Assembly (NCBI GenBank): GCA_001549895.1
Contig: AP014719.1
Coordinates: 1,054,001 to 1,118,000, forward strand
Source of the DNA: Arthrobacter sp. Hiyo8
GTDB taxonomy: Bacteria > Actinomycetota > Actinomycetes > Actinomycetales > Micrococcaceae
DNA: 64,000 bases
Direction of reading: 5' to 3'
A model generated the notes under the pieces. It did no database searches. It saw only the letters and a program-made list of their open reading frames with translations, and was not told where the DNA came from. The translations under genes were made by a program, and so were the position numbers. How positions within the stretch are numbered: position 1 is the stretch's first letter; each line of letters begins with the position of its first letter. This document shows positions 22,206 through 32,803 of the stretch, in pieces.

Positions 22206-23177
22206 CTACTTGAGTCCGGAGCGGCCGATGCCCGCCATGACACGCTTCTGCATGAGCAGGAACATGATCAGGATCGGCGCCATGGCCATGAGCGATGCCG
22301 CCATGAGGATCGGGTAATTGTTGGCGTGCTCACCCTGGAGGTTCGAAAGCCCGACGCTCAAGGGTGCGGCGTTCGCCGTCGACGTCACCACCAAAGGCCA
22401 CAAGAGGTCATTCCAGGACCACAGCACAGTGATGATGACGAGGGCCCACAGGCCGTTGGCCGCGAGTGGCAGCATGACCCGGAAGAAGATCTGGAACGGA
22501 TTGGCGCCGTCGAGCCGTGCCGCGTCTTCGAGTTCGTCCGGGAGCCCCATGAAGAACTGACGCATCAGGAACAGGCCGAAAGCACTGAAGATGCCCGGAG
22601 CCACGATGCCGGCAATGCTGTTCAGCCACCCCAGGTTTTGGATGATCTGGTACTGCGGGATCAGGAACAACTGGGACGGCACCATGATGATCGACAAGAC
22701 GACGGCCAGGATGAGCCCCTTGAACCGGAACTGCATCCGCGCAAAGGCGTAGCCCGCCATCGAGCAGAGAAGCACTTGCCCGATCACCCGGATCACGGTG
22801 ATTGCCACCGTCACCCAGAGCTGTGAACCGAAATTCATGGAGGTGAAGACGTCCACGAAGTTGTGCCACTGGACAACGCTGGGCCACAGCGTGGGCGGCG
22901 TGCTTTGGACTTCTGCGTTCGTCGAAAGCGACATGACGATCTGGTACAGGAGCGGCGAGATCATGGCCAAACCGCCAATGCCCAGTACACAATGTGCCAG
23001 CACGTTCGAGCCTTGCTTGCCGCCTTTGGCGCCGCCTCGGCTCTTGCCGTTGCTGCCCTTGGTGCCGCGGCTTGAGGGTCCCGGTGGTTTGCCCCCGGCG
23101 CGAGAGGGGCTGAATGCAGCTGTTCCGCCCTGCCGCGATTCGACGCCGCTTTTTGTTGAGAGCATCGATTCAGACAT
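22206..23177 (-). CDS. ABC sugar transporter permease (MalG type)
   Basis: Inner-membrane permease of 323 residues, uninterrupted. A basic, Gly-rich cytoplasmic N-terminus of about 60 residues precedes six membrane segments. The coupling loop ELEDAARLDGANPFQIFFRV is the EAA motif that contacts the ATPase. No ATPase gene lies in the cluster, so a shared MsiK-type ATPase encoded elsewhere is likely, as in many actinobacteria. The ATG at 23177 overlaps the upstream permease gene by eight bases. Confidence 0.88.
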   Translation of the reverse strand: MSESMLSTKSGVESRQGGTAAFSPSRAGGKPPGPSSRGTKGSNGKSRGGAKGGKQGSNVLAHCVLGIGGLAMISPLLYQIVMSLSTNAEVQSTPPTLWPSVVQWHNFVDVFTSMNFGSQLWVTVAITVIRVIGQVLLCSMAGYAFARMQFRFKGLILAVVLSIIMVPSQLFLIPQYQIIQNLGWLNSIAGIVAPGIFSAFGLFLMRQFFMGLPDELEDAARLDGANPFQIFFRVMLPLAANGLWALVIITVLWSWNDLLWPLVVTSTANAAPLSVGLSNLQGEHANNYPILMAASLMAMAPILIMFLLMQKRVMAGIGRSGLK

Positions 23178-24119
23178 AGTTGACCCACCTCTTCTGGATG
23201 CGGAATTGGAAAGCGGTCAGAAGAGCGATGATCAGCAGGATCAAGATGCCGATGGCTGCCGCATAGCCCTTGTCGTTCTGCAGGAAGGCCTGGTTGTAGA
23301 AGATGTACACGAGGCTTTGCGTCTGCGGCATGGCCAGGTTCGCTTTCCCCATCATCACGTACAGCAGATCGAACAGCTGGAAACCGCTGATCACGGTGAC
23401 GATCGTGACGAAGAAGATGCTGGGCGTCAACAACGGAACGGTAATGCTGAAGAACTGGCGGACCCGGCTGGCCCCGTCCATCTCCGCGGCTTCGAAGAGC
23501 TCCCGCGGAATCTCGCGCAGTCCCGCGCTGATGATGATGAGGTTGAATCCCAGCGACATCCAAAGCCCCACGGTAGCCACGGCAAGCAGCGCGAACCCCG
23601 GCGTCGATGTCCAGTAGGGGCCCTGGATCCCGAACAAGCCCAGGAACCAGTTGATGGGTCCGAAGTCACCGTTGTAGATCAACCTCCATACGATCCCGAC
23701 GGCGGCCGGCATGGTGATGTAGGGAATGAAGTACAGCGTCCGGTACAGGGCCGCGAAGCGCAGGCCGGGACGCTCGATCAAGGACGCAAGGATGACCGCG
23801 ATGGGAATTCCCAGCAGCACGACCACCGTGTAGACCAGCGTATTGACGATTGAATGCGGAATGGTGGAATCCGCGAACATCCGCACATAGTTGTCCAGGC
23901 CGATGAACTTGGTTCCGCCGAAGACTCCCCACTTGGTGAAGCTGTAGTAGAACGTCTGGACGATCGGCCAAAGGTAGAACACGCCGATGCCCGCGACAGT
24001 AGGCACCACGAACAACCACGGCCACCAGCCATCCGATTTCGATTTTCCTTTGCGGCGATGCCCGCTGGTAGGGCTGCACGGACGCCCTTGGCTACCGGCG
24101 TCAGGGTCTGGGCTTTCAT
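23170..24119 (-). CDS. ABC sugar transporter permease (MalF type)
   Basis: Inner-membrane permease of about 316 residues with six membrane segments, beginning WPWLFVVPTVAGIGVFYLWP. The EAA motif is IPRELFEAAEMDGASRVRQF. One G is lost near 24064, after ALPAG. The ATG at 24119 overlaps the stop of the binding-protein gene (ATGA), showing a coupled operon in the order binding protein, MalF, MalG, GH123-like, oxidoreductase. Confidence 0.88.
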
Positions 24120-25436
24120 GATTCTTTGGCCAGGGCGGCATTCATCTGGCTGGCAAGGTCCTTTGCGACGTCGGCAACCGGCTTGGTCCCGGCGAACGCC
24201 TGCGGCAGCAGGGTGTTCTCGAGTTCGTTCCAGGCGGCTGTATTGGCCGACGCCGGGTAGGGCGAGGCATCCTTGGCCAGGTCAAGGAATACGCTGAGGT
24301 CAACGGAGGGAACAGACTTTACCCAGGCGTCCTGGGTGCCGTTGAAGGCCGGGATGACGGTTCCCGTTTCCGCCTGGATCTTGGCAGCATCCTGGGTTCC
24401 CAGGAAGGCCACGAATGCCTGCGCCGCGGCAGGGTTCTTCGCATTGGCGGGAATCACGTTGGCAAGTCCGTGGATCACGCTCTGGTTGCTCTTCGGCCCC
24501 TTCGGGAGGCTGACAATGCCCAGATCGTCACCGAGTGCCTTTTGGGCTGGCCCGACGGCCCAGGAACCGTCCATGGTCATAGCCAATTTCCTGGACGTGA
24601 ACATGTCGCTCGAGGACGTGTCCGTCAATTGCTGCATCGAGGGTGAAACCCCGGACTCGATCAGGTCGCGCCAGAACTGGAGGCCGGCGATTGATCCGGC
24701 GGAGTCGTATCCGGACTTCTTGCCGTCGGTCGAGATGATGGTCCCGCCGGCTTCAATCATCGTGTTGTAGTAGCTGGTCTGGCCACCCGTGAGGTCGCCG
24801 GCATAGCCGTAGATGCCTTTGCCCTGGTAGAACTTGGATAGTTTCGCGCCGGCGGATTTCACGTCGTCCCACGTCCAGGTGGACGTCGGTTCGGACACGC
24901 CGGCCTCCTTGAAGAGGGCCTTGTTGTAGAAGAGCGCACTGGTGTCGAAGTCCTTGGGGACCCCGTAGAACGCCCCGTTGACGGTGTACAAATCCACGAG
25001 TGCCTTGGGGTAATTGGCCGTGTCCACTGCTTTGCCGGACACCAGGCCGTCCAGGGACAACAGCTGGTTGTTTTGCGCGTAAAGCTTGATGTGCGGGCCG
25101 TTCATCCAGAAAACGTCCGGAAGGGTGTTGCTGCTTGCCTGGGTTTGGATCTTCGTCCAGTAGGCCGAGCCTTGGACGGCGTGACGTCGATGGTGACTTT
25201 GATGTTCGGGTATTGCTTGTTGAATTCGGTCACGATCTTCTGCATCGCGGGCTTTTGCGCAGCGTCCCAGATGGCGTAGCTCAGCTCCGCGCTCAGGTCC
25301 TTCGCGGGAGCAGCGTAGGCGGCCTTGGCTGCGCTACCCCTGCGGCACTGTTCCCGCCGCAAGCAGCGAGCGAAACGACGGCAGCACCGGCAGCCGCAAA
25401 GGAAAGGAATGACCTGCGGGTCACGTTGTGGTTCAT
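24116..25436 (-). CDS. extracellular sugar-binding lipoprotein of ABC importer
   Basis: About 440 residues. The N-terminus MNHNVTRRSFLSFAAAGAAV then VSLAACGG has a twin-arginine motif and a lipobox ending in Cys, so it is probably a Tat-exported lipoprotein. WDAAQKPAMQKIVTEFNKQY and PKDFDTSALFYNKALFKEAG are typical of family 1 solute-binding proteins; KLAMTMDGSWAVG follows. Bases are missing near 25335-25345 and 25150-25165. First gene of the import operon, 280 bases from the LacI regulator. Confidence 0.85.
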
Positions 25437-25540
25437 AAGAATTCTCCGATGTCTTGGTCAGAAGACCGACGGTCCTTCGGGCGGGCCCGCATTCGGCGAA
25501 CAGCCAACCCAACTGGTGTTGTGCAGTTGATCACATCATG

Positions 25541-25552
25541 TTAATCGTTTAA
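25541..25552. promoter_or_regulatory. candidate LacI-family operator
   Basis: TTAATCGTTTAA is a near-perfect palindrome with the central CG found in LacI-family operators. It lies about 105 bases upstream of the binding-protein start, in the gap between that operon and the LacI gene. Confidence 0.45.
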
Positions 25553-25715
25553 AGGCAAGATTTCGAATGATCTTTTCTTAACTTTTTCGGGCACAAAACG
25601 TCACCAAAGTGCATGGAGGGCGGTTAGAGCGATCACCGGGCGCATGCCTCGACCTGCCAAAGGGACAGCCCCGGCTCACGCCGGGAGCGTCGGGTTTCTC
25701 ATCGGAGAGTCGGAT

Positions 25716-26719
25716 TCACGCCGAGGGCGCAGAGTCCCTCACGATGAGCTTCCACGGGAATTCCAGAATGCCGGCAGGCACATCGGGATTCTCTGCGCGG
25801 TCGAGCAGGAATGCGGCCAAGCCATCGAAAAAGCCCTCAGGACCAACGGTGGTCAACGACGGCGTCATGCGCTCGCCTTCCGTGGTGTTGCCGATCCCGA
25901 TCACTTCGACGTCTTCCGGAATGCGGAGTTGCAGGCGTTGGGCCGCATGGATGGCTGCGATCGCGGCGAAGTCGGTGGTCGCATAGATCGCGGTCGGTCG
26001 GTCCGCACGCTGCAGGAGCCGAAACGCTGCGTCGAACGCGCTGAGTCCGTCGCGGTCATACGCCTCGACGTAGTCGTCCGGTACTCCAAACCAGCCTTGG
26101 CAAGGCCGCGGGTGTAGGCACCCAAGCGGATGTCCAGGGTGCTCATCGACGGTGCCGATGAGATCAGGCAAGCCACGCGGCGGTGCCGCGCGGTGAGGTG
26201 CTCCACTGCCAGATCGCACGACGAACCAACCACCGGCCGCACGACGTCGAATCCCTCAGGTTCCATGGTGTCGCTGAAGACCACCAGGCGCTGCAACCTT
26301 GCCGCCTGTGCCAGCAGTTCGACATCGCCGGGCTCGTCGGCGCCGTCGATGAATGTCACGTCCGCGTTTTGCCGTTTGAGGGCCACCCGCCAGTCGGTAT
26401 CGGCCAGGATCATCGGCGTAATGCCTCGTCGGGCCGCAGCCGTACCAACAGCGCGGCTCACATCCAATGCCCACGGATCCGAGATCATGGTGAGCGACAA
26501 CATGAGCAGGTTCGTTCGTCCGGTGCGGATTGCCCGTGCCGATTGGTTGGGGCGATATCCGAGGGCGAGGGCAGCCTCTTGAACCCGAAGCACGGTAGCT
26601 GGTGCCACCCCGGAACCGCTCCTGCTGCCGTCTTTGCCGCTCCTGCCTGAAAGCACATAGGACACGGTCGCCGTCGAGACCCCGGCTGCCGCCGCCACGG
26701 ACTTGATCGTGGGGCGCAT
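25716..26719 (-). CDS. LacI-family transcriptional regulator
   Basis: About 334 residues. N-terminal helix-turn-helix: TIKSVAAAAGVSTATVSYVL, with the hinge LGYRPNQSARAIRTGRTN. The effector domain has LVVFSDTMEPEGFDVVRPVV, AIYATTDFAAIAAIHAAQRL and VEVIGIGNTTEGERMTPSLT. One base is lost near 26080-26100. Start ATG at 26719. It lies upstream of the glycan import operon on the same strand and most likely represses it. A weak hairpin, CCCGGC/GCCGGG at 25670-25685, follows its stop. Confidence 0.85.
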
Positions 26720-26801
26720 TCGTCTCCTTCGTGGCTAAGCCGCCGGACCACGGGCGTGGTGCGGCGGTAGTAGCATCATAGCCAGACGAGCGGGCGCAGG
26801 G

Positions 26802-27433
26802 TCAGCTCGAACAGCGTTCAGGAAGAGACGCTCCCGTAGCCCAACCGCCGTCCGCCATCACTGAGCCAGCAGGCAAGGTACCTCCGATAATGCGTGTGGC
26901 CGTGACTGTGGTGCCGCTCTTCGTGCCGGAGACTGCGACAGAGTCGCCCGTCTTCAGGTCGGTGGCCTTGATGGTTTGGGGCGATGGCCGCCGGCCTTGC
27001 GTGCCCGTTCCGGAAGCGGGGAGCTTGACGATGGTGGTCGACGATGTGATCGCGTAGCTCTGCGTGAAGCCGTCATCGCTCTTGACGGAAATGCTCGAAT
27101 CGCTGACGGACTGCACGGTGCCTCGCTGCGACACGAGCGTCGTGTAGCTGCCGTCCTTGTTCTTGACCGTGAACTCACCGTGGATCCCCGGACCTGCGAT
27201 GCCGCGGGGAAGCACGGGGAACGGCCTGGCCTTGCCGGGCGACGGCGTGGCGGGCGACGTAGCCCGGGCGACGGCGTGGCGGGCGACGCCGTACTTGTCG
27301 GCGTCGCGCTTACCACGTACGCGGGGATGATCTGGCCGGCAGCCCAGACTGCGGCCACACCACCGCCGCTCAAGACGACGGCAATACCGCCGGCGATGAG
27401 GGCCTTACGAACCCCCGGAGTCATGGTGGACAT
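26802..27433 (-). CDS. membrane-anchored protein with DUF5666-like domain
   Basis: About 210 residues. VRKALIAGGIAVVLSGGGVA is an N-terminal membrane anchor or signal. A Thr/Pro/Ser-rich linker follows (ATPTSTASPATPSPG), then a small beta domain: HGEFTVKNKDGSYTTLVSQ, GTVQSVSDSSISVKSDDG, TTIVKLPASG and LKTGDSVAVSGTKSGTTV. That repeated strand pattern resembles DUF5666, which is of unknown function and found in exported proteins. A base is lost in the repetitive linker near 27255. The last few residues may be wrong if another loss lies near 26815. Confidence 0.6.
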
Positions 27434-27538
27434 GGCCGAATCCTTTCTCCGCTCCTCCCCGGGCCGGTAAGGGCGGGCAGCAAAGAACTGATGACTCCAT
27501 GATGACGCTTGAAGCTGTGTGGGGGCTGTGGATCCAGA

Positions 27539-27606
27539 CACAACTGAGTCGCAGTTGTTGTCGTTTTGACGGCTCAGAACGACATTAACTGCGACTCAGT
27601 TGGGTG
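27539..27606. repeat. palindromic element, family A copy 1
   Basis: CAACTGAGTCGCA pairs with its complement at 27592-27604, and TGTCGTT pairs with AACGACA, around the loop TTTTGACGGCTCAGA. Both arms carry GAGTC where other copies have GACTC, so the change is compensated. It lies 12 bases after the gatB stop. Confidence 0.8.
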
Positions 27607-27618
27607 AGGCGCGGGTGG

Positions 27619-29125
27619 TCAGCCTTCGACGCCGAGCCGCTCCAGGATCAGCTGCTTGACGCGGCCGGCGTCGGCCTGCCCTCGGGTGGCCTTCATGACT
27701 CCGCCGACGATCGCACCGATGGCCTGAACCTTGCCGCCGCGGATCTTCTCCGCAACGTCGGGCTGGGCCGCCAGTGCGGCGTCGATCGCTTCCAGCAGGG
27801 GCCGTCGTCGGACACGACCGCGAGGCCGCGCTTCTCGACGATCTCGGCCGGGGTTCCTTCGCCGGCGAGGACGCCGTCGAGTACCTGGGAGGCCATCTTG
27901 TTGTTGATCTTGCCGCCCTCGACGAGCTTGTTGAGCTCCACGATGGTTTCCGGCGTGACGCCGAGTTCGGAAGGATCGACGTCGGCTGTCTTCGCGCGTC
28001 CGACAATCTCGCCCATCCACCACTTGCGGGCCACGGAGGCGCTGGCACCGGCGGCGATGGTCTCCTCGATGGAGTCCATGACGCCGGCGTTCACGACGTC
28101 GCGGAACTCGAGGTCCGAATAGCCCCAGTCGGCCTGGAGCCGCTTGCGGCGCGCAGCGGGCGGCTCGGGCAGCGTGGCGCGGAGTTCTTCGACCCATTCG
28201 CGGGATGCCAGGACCGGAACGAGGTCCGGCTCCGGGAAGTAGCGGTAGTCGTCGGCGTCGGACTTTGCGCGGCCGACGTCGTCGTGCGCGTGTCCTCGTG
28301 CCAGTGGCGCGTTTCCTGGATGACCGGCTCGCCGGAGTCCAGGACGGCTGCGTGGCGCTGGATTTCGTAACGGACGGCGTGCTCGACGGCGCGCAGCGAG
28401 TTCACGTTCTTCGTTTCGGAACGGATGCCGAAACGTTCGCGGCCGTGCGGGCGCAGCGAGACGTTGGCGTCGCAGCGGACGTTGCCGCGTTCCATCTTGG
28501 CGTCGGAAACGCCGAGGTTCTTGACGATTTCGCGTACTGCGGCCACGTAGGCCTTGGCGAGCTCAGGTGCCCGGCTACCCGCGCCCTCGATCGGCTTGGT
28601 GACGATTTCGACGAGCGGAACACCGGAACGGTTGTAGTCCACCAACGAATAGTCGGCGCCCTGGATGCGACCCGTGGCGCCACCCATGTGGGTCAGCTTG
28701 CCGGCGTCCTCCTCCATGTGCGCACGCTCGATCTCGACGCGGAACACAGTGCCGTCCGAGAGCTCGATGTCCAGGTAGCCGTCGTACGCGATGGGCTCGT
28801 CGTACTGGGACGTCTGGAAGTTCTTCGGGGTGTCCGGGTAGAAGTAGTTCTTCCGGGCGAAGCGGCAGGACTCGGCGATCTTGCAGTTCAGGGCAAGGCC
28901 GATCTTGATGGAAGACTCTACCGCCGTCTTGTTCACCACGGGCAGGACGCCGGGCATGCCAAGGTCAACCTCGTTGACGTTGGTGTTCGGCTCGTCGCCG
29001 AAGACATTCGGAGCGGAGGAGAACATCTTGGTCTTGGTGTTGAGCTCCACGTGGACCTCGAAGCCAAGGACGGGGTCGTACTTCTCCATGGCCTCTTCGA
29101 AGCTGAGGATGGCGTCGGTAGACAT
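27619..29125 (-). CDS. gatB: Asp-tRNA(Asn)/Glu-tRNA(Gln) amidotransferase subunit B
   Basis: Subunit of GatCAB that converts misacylated Glu-tRNA(Gln) or Asp-tRNA(Asn) to the amide; it binds the tRNA and activates the acyl group. About 502 residues. [20 protein letters not shown], then [20 protein letters not shown] and [20 protein letters not shown] are family blocks. The C-terminal YqeY-like domain has [20 protein letters not shown]. Frames break near 28290 and 27793. The ATG overlaps the gatA stop by one base (TGATG). Confidence 0.93.
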
Positions 29126-30695
29126 CAGTTGGAACCTCCGGCGGTGTTGAATGCGGTACCGAGACCTGCGTTTTTCAATTCAGGTGCCTTCGCCAACAGC
29201 GGGCCACCCCACTTCTCTTCAAGCAAGGATTCAAGGACAGCGCCCACGCGGTACAGGCGGGCGTCCTCGCGGGCAGGCGCCAGCAGCTGGATGCCTACGG
29301 GCAGGCCGTCTTCGTCGGCCAGGCCGCCAGGCAGGGACAAGCCCGGGATACCGGCCATGTTCGCCGGGATGGTGGCGACGTCGTTGAGGTACATGGCCAG
29401 CGGATCGTCCAGCTTCTCCCCCAGCTTGAAGGCCGTCGTGGGAGCCGTCGGCGAAATCAGGACGTCGGCCTGCGCGAACGCGGCGTCGAAGTCGCGCTGG
29501 ATCAGCGTGCGGACCTTCTGCGCCGAACCGTAGTAGGCGTCGTAGTAGCCGGCGCTCAGGGCGTAGGTGCCCAGGATGATGCGGCGCTTGACCTCATCGC
29601 CGAAACCGGCGGCGCGAGTGGCACCCATGACACGTTCGATCGTCATGGGACCGTCCTTGGGCAGGACACGCAAGCCGTAGCGGACGCCGTCGAACTTGGC
29701 CAGGTTGCTCGAAACCTCGGACGGCATGATCAGGTAGTAGGCGCCCAGCGCGTACTTGAAGTTGGGGCAGGAAACCTCGACGATTTCCGCGCCGGCCTCC
29801 TTGAGCAGCTCAAGGGACTCGTTGAAACGGTTCTCGACGCCGGCCTGGTAGCCCTCGCCGTGGAGTTCCTTGACGATGCCGATCTTCATGCCGGTGACGT
29901 TGCCCGTCTTGGCTGCGGAAACGAGCGTATCGAAGGGGTCCGTCAGCGAGGTGGAGTCGAAGGGGTCGTGTCCACCGATGACTTCCTGCAGCAGGGCCGA
30001 GTCCAGCACGGTCCGCGAAACCGGACCGATCTGGTCCAGCGACGACGCCATGGCAATGGCGCCGTAACGGGAAACGGCACCGTAGGTGGGCTTCATGCCG
30101 ACCGTGCCGGTGACGGCGCCAGGCTGGCGGATGGATCCGCCGGTGTCCGTGCCGAGGGCCAGCGGAGCTTCGAAGGCCGCGACGGCGGCCGCGGAGCCAC
30201 CGCCCGAGCCGCCGGGGATGCGGTCCAGGTCCCACGGGTTGCGGGTGGGGCCGTACGCCGAGTGTTCCGTGGAGGAACCCATGGCGAATTCGTCCAGGTT
30301 GGTCTTGCCCAGGATGGCATCTTCGCTGCGCGCAGCTTCTTGATGACGGTGGCGTCGTAGGGGCTGTGCCAGCCCTCGAGGATCTTGGAGCCGGCCGTGG
30401 TGGGCTGGCCGATGGTGACGATGAGGTCCTTGACGGCGATGGGTACGCCGGCGAGCTCGTGCAGCGCTTCGGCTTCGGCACCTCCGGCGGCGCGTATCGC
30501 GTCCACCTCGGCGGCTACGGCGAGCGCCTCTTCAGCGTTGACGTGCAGGAATGCGTTGACTTGCCCGTCAACGTCGGCAATCCGGTCCAGGTACGCCTGG
30601 GTGACCTCGACGGACGTGACCTCGCGCGCGGCCAGCTTGGCGGCCAGCTGAGCCGCGGACAAGCGGATGAGTTCGGAGTTGTTCAATTCAGTCAT
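29125..30695 (-). CDS. gatA: Asp-tRNA(Asn)/Glu-tRNA(Gln) amidotransferase subunit A
   Basis: Amidase that releases ammonia from glutamine for GatB. About 523 residues. The Ser-cisSer-Lys triad is placed by [10 protein letters not shown] (Lys), [17 protein letters not shown] and [36 protein letters not shown] is the start at 30695. One base is lost near 30322, just before [14 protein letters not shown]. It is four bases downstream of gatC. Confidence 0.94.
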
Positions 30696-30699
30696 TCGC

Positions 30700-30996
30700 T
30701 TAGTCCTCATCCAGGATTGCCGGAACCTTGAAGCGGCCCTCGAAGGAATCCGGAGCCCCGGACAGCGCCTGTTCGGCCGTGAACGTGTGGCCCACAACGT
30801 CTTCGCGGAACACGTTGTTCAACGGAATCGGGTGGGACGTAGCCGGGACATCGTCCCCGGCGGCTTCGCTGACGGACTTCACCGAATCGACGATGACGGC
30901 GAGCTCGCCCGCCATCCTGTCCAGCTCTTCGGCACTCATTTCAATGTGAGCCAGACGCGCAAGATGCGCGACGTCGTCACGGTTGATCGCAGCCAT
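30700..30996 (-). CDS. gatC: Asp-tRNA(Asn)/Glu-tRNA(Gln) amidotransferase subunit C
   Basis: 98 residues, uninterrupted: [39 protein letters not shown] and [15 protein letters not shown] are the GatC pattern. It stabilises GatA and tethers it to GatB. ATG at 30996; first gene of gatCAB. Confidence 0.93.
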   Translation of the reverse strand: MAAINRDDVAHLARLAHIEMSAEELDRMAGELAVIVDSVKSVSEAAGDDVPATSHPIPLNNVFREDVVGHTFTAEQALSGAPDSFEGRFKVPAILDED

Positions 30997-31057
30997 GGAT
31001 CTCCCCTGCAAAGTTCAAATGGTTTTCCGGACTAGTCTACGTGGGTTGGACGACGAA

Positions 31058-31119
31058 CAACGCGGGGTCACTTACGGCCCATCCGGAGGTCCCGAATGGG
31101 CCGTAAGTGACCCGCGTTG
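31058..31119. repeat. long palindromic element C between gatC and citrate transporter gene
   Basis: CAACGCGGGG followed by TCACTTACGGCCCAT pairs with ATGGGCCGTAAGTGA followed by CCCGCGTTG, a 24-bp stem with one bulged G, around a 13-base centre (CCGGAGGTCCCGA). No T run follows. It lies 11 bases before the end of the transporter gene's 3' flank and 60 bases upstream of gatC, so it could terminate the former, but the length and symmetry are more like a palindromic repeat. Confidence 0.7.
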
Positions 31120-31130
31120 CTGGTGCTTTG

Positions 31131-32577
31131 TTACCCGATGCCGATGGCTCCCGTCAGCATGCCCACTGCGAGCATGACGACCGAGATGACCGCTGTGCGC
31201 CACAGGACCTTCTTGTGGTGGTCGCCCAGTTCCACCTTGGCAAGCGAGACGAGCAACAGGATCGCGGGGACCAAGGGGCTCTGGAGGTGGAAAGGCTGGC
31301 CGGTGATGGAGGCCGGGCCATTTCCGCGCCGCTGATGCCGTAGTGCGCGGCGGTTTCACTCAGGACCGGCAGGACGCCGAAGTAGAAGGCGTCGTTGCTC
31401 ATGAAGAACGTCATGGGGATGCTGAGCAGGCCGGTGATGACGCCCATGAACGGACCCATCTCGGCGGGGATGATGTGGACCAGCCACGCAGACATTTCCT
31501 TGACCATGCCCGTGCCGTTGAGGACACCCGTGAGGACAGCCGCCGCCATGACCATGCTGACCACCGCCACGATGGACGGTGCGTGGGCCACCAACTGCGC
31601 GCCTTGTTCCTTGACCTTCGGGAAGTTGACCAGCAGGGCAATCGCGGAGCCCACCATGAAGACGTAGGGCAGCGGCACAAGGTTGGCCACGAGCATGACC
31701 ATCACGGCGACGGTGAGGCCGAGGTTGAACCAGAAGAGCTTCGGGCGCAGGGTCTTGCGGTGGGGATCGAGTGCGGTGTCGGTCAAGCCGATGTCGGCGA
31801 GGTCAACCAAGGTTTCGGTGCGTTCCAGGACCACGACGCCGGAGCCTCCGCCGGTGCGAGTCCCGCCGCGGCCCGAGGATCCGGTGCCGCCAGCGCCGCG
31901 GCGCGTGCCGCCGTCGAACACGTCCGCTGCGTCGGCGACGTCGCCCCAGATCTCGGGGGCCGTGGCGCGGAGGCGGTTACGTTCCTGCAGGCCCAGGAGC
32001 CAGGAGAACACGAAGACGACGACGAGGCCGGCGATGAGGGACGGGACCATCGGAACAAACACGTCGTTGACGTCGATCTTGAGGGCAGTGGCCGCACGGG
32101 CAGTGGGACCGCCCCACGGCAGGATGTTCATGGTGCCGTTGGCGAGGCCGGCCACACAGGTCAGGACCACGGGGCTCATCTTCAAACGGAGGTAGACAGG
32201 CAGCATCGCCGCGGTGGTGAGGATGAAGGTGGTGGAGCCGTCGCCGTCGAGCGATACAGCGGCCGCGAGGATGGCGGTACCCAGAACCACTTTGGCGGGT
32301 CGTTGCCCAGCTTGCGGAGAATGAACTTCACCAACGGGTCGAACAGTCCGACGTCGATCATGAGTCCGAAGTAAACGATCGCGAACATCAGGAGTGCGGC
32401 CGTGGACGTCATGGACTTCATCGAATCCATAACCATTGGCCCGATGCCAAGACCGGCACCGGCAAACAGGCCGAAGATGGTGGGAACGATGATCAGCGCC
32501 AGAACGGGCGTCAACTTCTTTGTCATGATCAGGATCATGAACACCGCAATCATTGCGAATCCAAGCAATACCAGCAC
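31131..32577 (-). CDS. CitMHS-family citrate-metal:proton symporter
   Basis: Membrane transporter of about 482 residues with 11-12 hydrophobic segments. MLVLLGFAMIAVFMILIMTK and LALIIVPTIFGLFAG open the protein. The central LDGDGSTTFILTTAAMLPVY and NGTMNILPWGGPTARAATAL are CitMHS signatures. A Gly/Arg-rich hydrophilic loop sits in the middle. The C-terminus MLTGAIGIG ends at 31131. Frames break near 32295 and 31315. Likely imports citrate complexed with Mg or Ca, controlled by the divergent two-component system. Confidence 0.85.
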
Positions 32578-32602
32578 AGCCGGCTCCTTACTACAGTGAA
32601 CG

Positions 32603-32622
32603 GCATCACGTCGATGTGATGC
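32603..32622. promoter_or_regulatory. palindrome upstream of the citrate transporter
   Basis: GCATCAC GTCGAT GTGATGC has seven-base perfect arms. It lies 25 bases before the CitMHS start, in the divergent gap with the sensor kinase, and could be a response-regulator or repressor site. The stretch 32623-32803 holds nothing else recognisable. Confidence 0.4.
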
Positions 32623-32803
32623 GCGATACAGAACCTATAGTGGCGACGCTCACATCAAGGCGTTTGTGGGATTTGATGGACATACTGCTGATTGAGAGCA
32701 TTTTGCTCATTGTGCTCAGTGCTTCAATGGAGGGGTAGACGTAGAAGTACAGCGCCGCTGCTGCCCCGCTCCAGCCGGCCAATCCCCGCCGGAAGGAGGC
32801 AGC

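Noticed and set aside
25670..25685. CCCGGC-TCAC-GCCGGG hairpin as LacI gene terminator
   Set aside because: Only six pairs and no T run; mentioned under the LacI gene but not called as a feature.
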